In this document: positions 63,401 to 64,000 of the stretch, piece by piece
How positions within the stretch are numbered: the first letter of the stretch is position 1
How the letters are laid out: each line of letters opens with the position of its first letter
Assembly (NCBI GenBank): GCA_937873315.1
Contig: CALMQX010000040.1
Coordinates: 106,368-170,367 of the forward strand
From: an uncultured Nostocoides sp.
GTDB taxonomy: Bacteria; Actinomycetota; Actinomycetes; Actinomycetales; Dermatophilaceae
DNA: 64,000 nucleotides
Direction of reading: 5' to 3'
Notes under the pieces: model-generated
The model's input: the letters and a program-made list of their open reading frames with translations, nothing else
Database searches by the model: none
Told to the model about the DNA's origin: nothing
Program-made: the position numbers and the translations under genes

Positions 63401-63816
63401 CTGCGACCGCCCCGATCCACGCCAAGGAGACCAAGGAGGTCGAGCGCCGCGGCGTCGACCTGGTCATGGCCCGTGAGCGCGAACTCGGCCGCAAGCCGGT
63501 CGAGCAGGCCTTCAACAACAAGGGCTTCGACATCCTCTCGACCGACGCCAACGGCGACACCTACCGGATCGAGGTCAAGGCGCGCATCGAGGGCGCCAAG
63601 GACTTCTTCGTAACCCACAACGAGGTCATGACAGGCAAGAACGCCGTCCCGCGGTATCGGCTCGCCCTCGTCAAGGTCGATCCGCGTGGGGCGCAGTACG
63701 ACGAGGTCCGCTACCTCGACGACCCGTTTGCCACCACCGACCTCGGCGACTTCGAGGCCACCGGCATCCGAGGCGACTGGGCCAAGACCTGGGCGAAGGG
63801 CACCGCGCCGTTCTGA
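60406..63816 (+). CDS. SNF2-like helicase with C-terminal DUF3883 (defence-associated)
   Basis: 1136 aa from a GTG with GGAGG seven nt upstream; an ATG 27 nt earlier lacks a ribosome site. Motor: [23 protein letters not shown] (I), [13 protein letters not shown] (II), [15 protein letters not shown] (III) and [42 protein letters not shown] (V-VI). The C-terminal ~110 residues, from [32 protein letters not shown] to [19 protein letters not shown], are DUF3883, a PD-(D/E)xK-related domain with a possible D/E-x-K. Such proteins are DrmD-like components next to DNA methyltransferases in phage-defence loci. Upstream of a DUF1156 gene. Confidence 0.9.
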   Translation: [1136 protein letters not shown]

Positions 63817-63949
63817 CGTCCGGGGCCCCACCATTCACTCCCGTTCCACCCAAAGCGTCGGGCCCCAACGGTAAGTTCATGCACACATCACGCGCCGCAT
63901 CGTCGGCGAGGTTCGCCCGTCATCTCGGGCACGGAGGGTCGAGGAACTA
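63817..63949. other. Intergenic spacer between helicase and methyltransferase genes
   Basis: 133 nt with no convincing hairpin or small gene. GGAGGG (63934-ish) and GAGGA (63941-63945) just before the GTG can serve as ribosome-binding sites for the next gene. Confidence 0.5.
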
Positions 63950-64000
63950 GTGCACAAGCGCAAGCTGATCGAGGTGGCTCTGCCGCTGGAGGCGATCAAC
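63950..64000 (+). CDS. DUF1156 domain DNA methyltransferase, N-terminus only
   Basis: Only 17 codons are in the window: GTG then HKRKLIEVALPLEAIN. This is the opening of DUF1156 proteins, which continue with a REKSIRHGHPST-type segment and adenine-specific methyltransferase motifs. Such genes typically follow DUF3883 helicase genes in predicted defence arrays. Everything downstream is outside the window, so the assignment rests on this short match and on context. Confidence 0.7.
   Translation, partial: MHKRKLIEVALPLEAIN

Overview
The window is from a high-GC actinobacterium. The strongest evidence is an origin-proximal core block (about 41.6-57.2 kb) in the order cyclophilin, rhomboid protease, crgA, DUF881, class E sortase, a TrpG/PabA amidotransferase, pknB, pbpA, rodA, pstP, fhaB, fhaA, then tRNA-Leu(CAG). 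This matches the actinobacterial dnaA-proximal arrangement known from mycobacteria, apart from the rhomboid, sortase and a helicase. The absence of pknA and the general gene content suggest a Micrococcales member, perhaps Intrasporangiaceae/Dermatophilaceae (low confidence). Coding density is very high, many genes overlap by 4 nt (ATGA/GTGA), and GTG starts are common.

Layout. 0-3.6 kb: 3' end of an HprK-like/PqqD-like gene, a lipoprotein, a MazG-type pyrophosphohydrolase, a LON-substrate-binding-domain protein and a Na+/H+ antiporter. 3.6-7.2 kb: 5-oxoprolinase operon pxpA-pxpB-pxpC with an MFS exporter. 7.3-13.2 kb: DUF4177, a DUF2231-cytochrome b5 fusion, a class III aminotransferase/APH-type kinase pair, a GalT-like DUF4921 protein, a secreted protein and a DoxX protein. 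13.2-19.6 kb: NIPSNAP protein, a small NHLP-like membrane protein, a large LuxR-type ATPase regulator, a secreted coiled-coil protein and a deazaflavin-dependent nitroreductase-like protein. 19.7-26.6 kb: a tightly coupled four-gene operon of poorly characterised large proteins (zinc-phospholipase-C-like, beta-sandwich, NHL propeller, endonuclease/phosphatase-like). 26.7-34.4 kb: complete kdpFABCDE potassium operon with phased direct repeats upstream. 34.5-40.9 kb: LtrA, TetR, two MarR regulators flanking a DoxX gene, a second nitroreductase-like gene and a GT39-type glycosyltransferase. 41-53.5 kb: the envelope/cell-division core. 53.5-57.2 kb: DEAD-box helicase with a long leader, two exported proteins and tRNA-Leu. 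57.2-64 kb: an IS481 transposase remnant, a SNF2-HhH helicase and, divergently, a SNF2-like helicase with C-terminal DUF3883 followed by the start of a DUF1156 methyltransferase. This last part looks like a horizontally acquired defence island.

The most striking non-gene signal is a repeated 8-mer, CGGCATAC (GTATGCCG on the other strand). By eye I count about 67 copies of its 7-mer core GGCATAC in the first 56.9 kb, against roughly 7 expected from base composition. They occur on both strands, in several reading frames and in intergenic DNA. I found none in the final 7.1 kb, which coincides with the putative island beyond tRNA-Leu. The spacing (about one per kb) resembles DNA-uptake-type or HIP1-like genome-wide motifs. 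Its function here is unknown.
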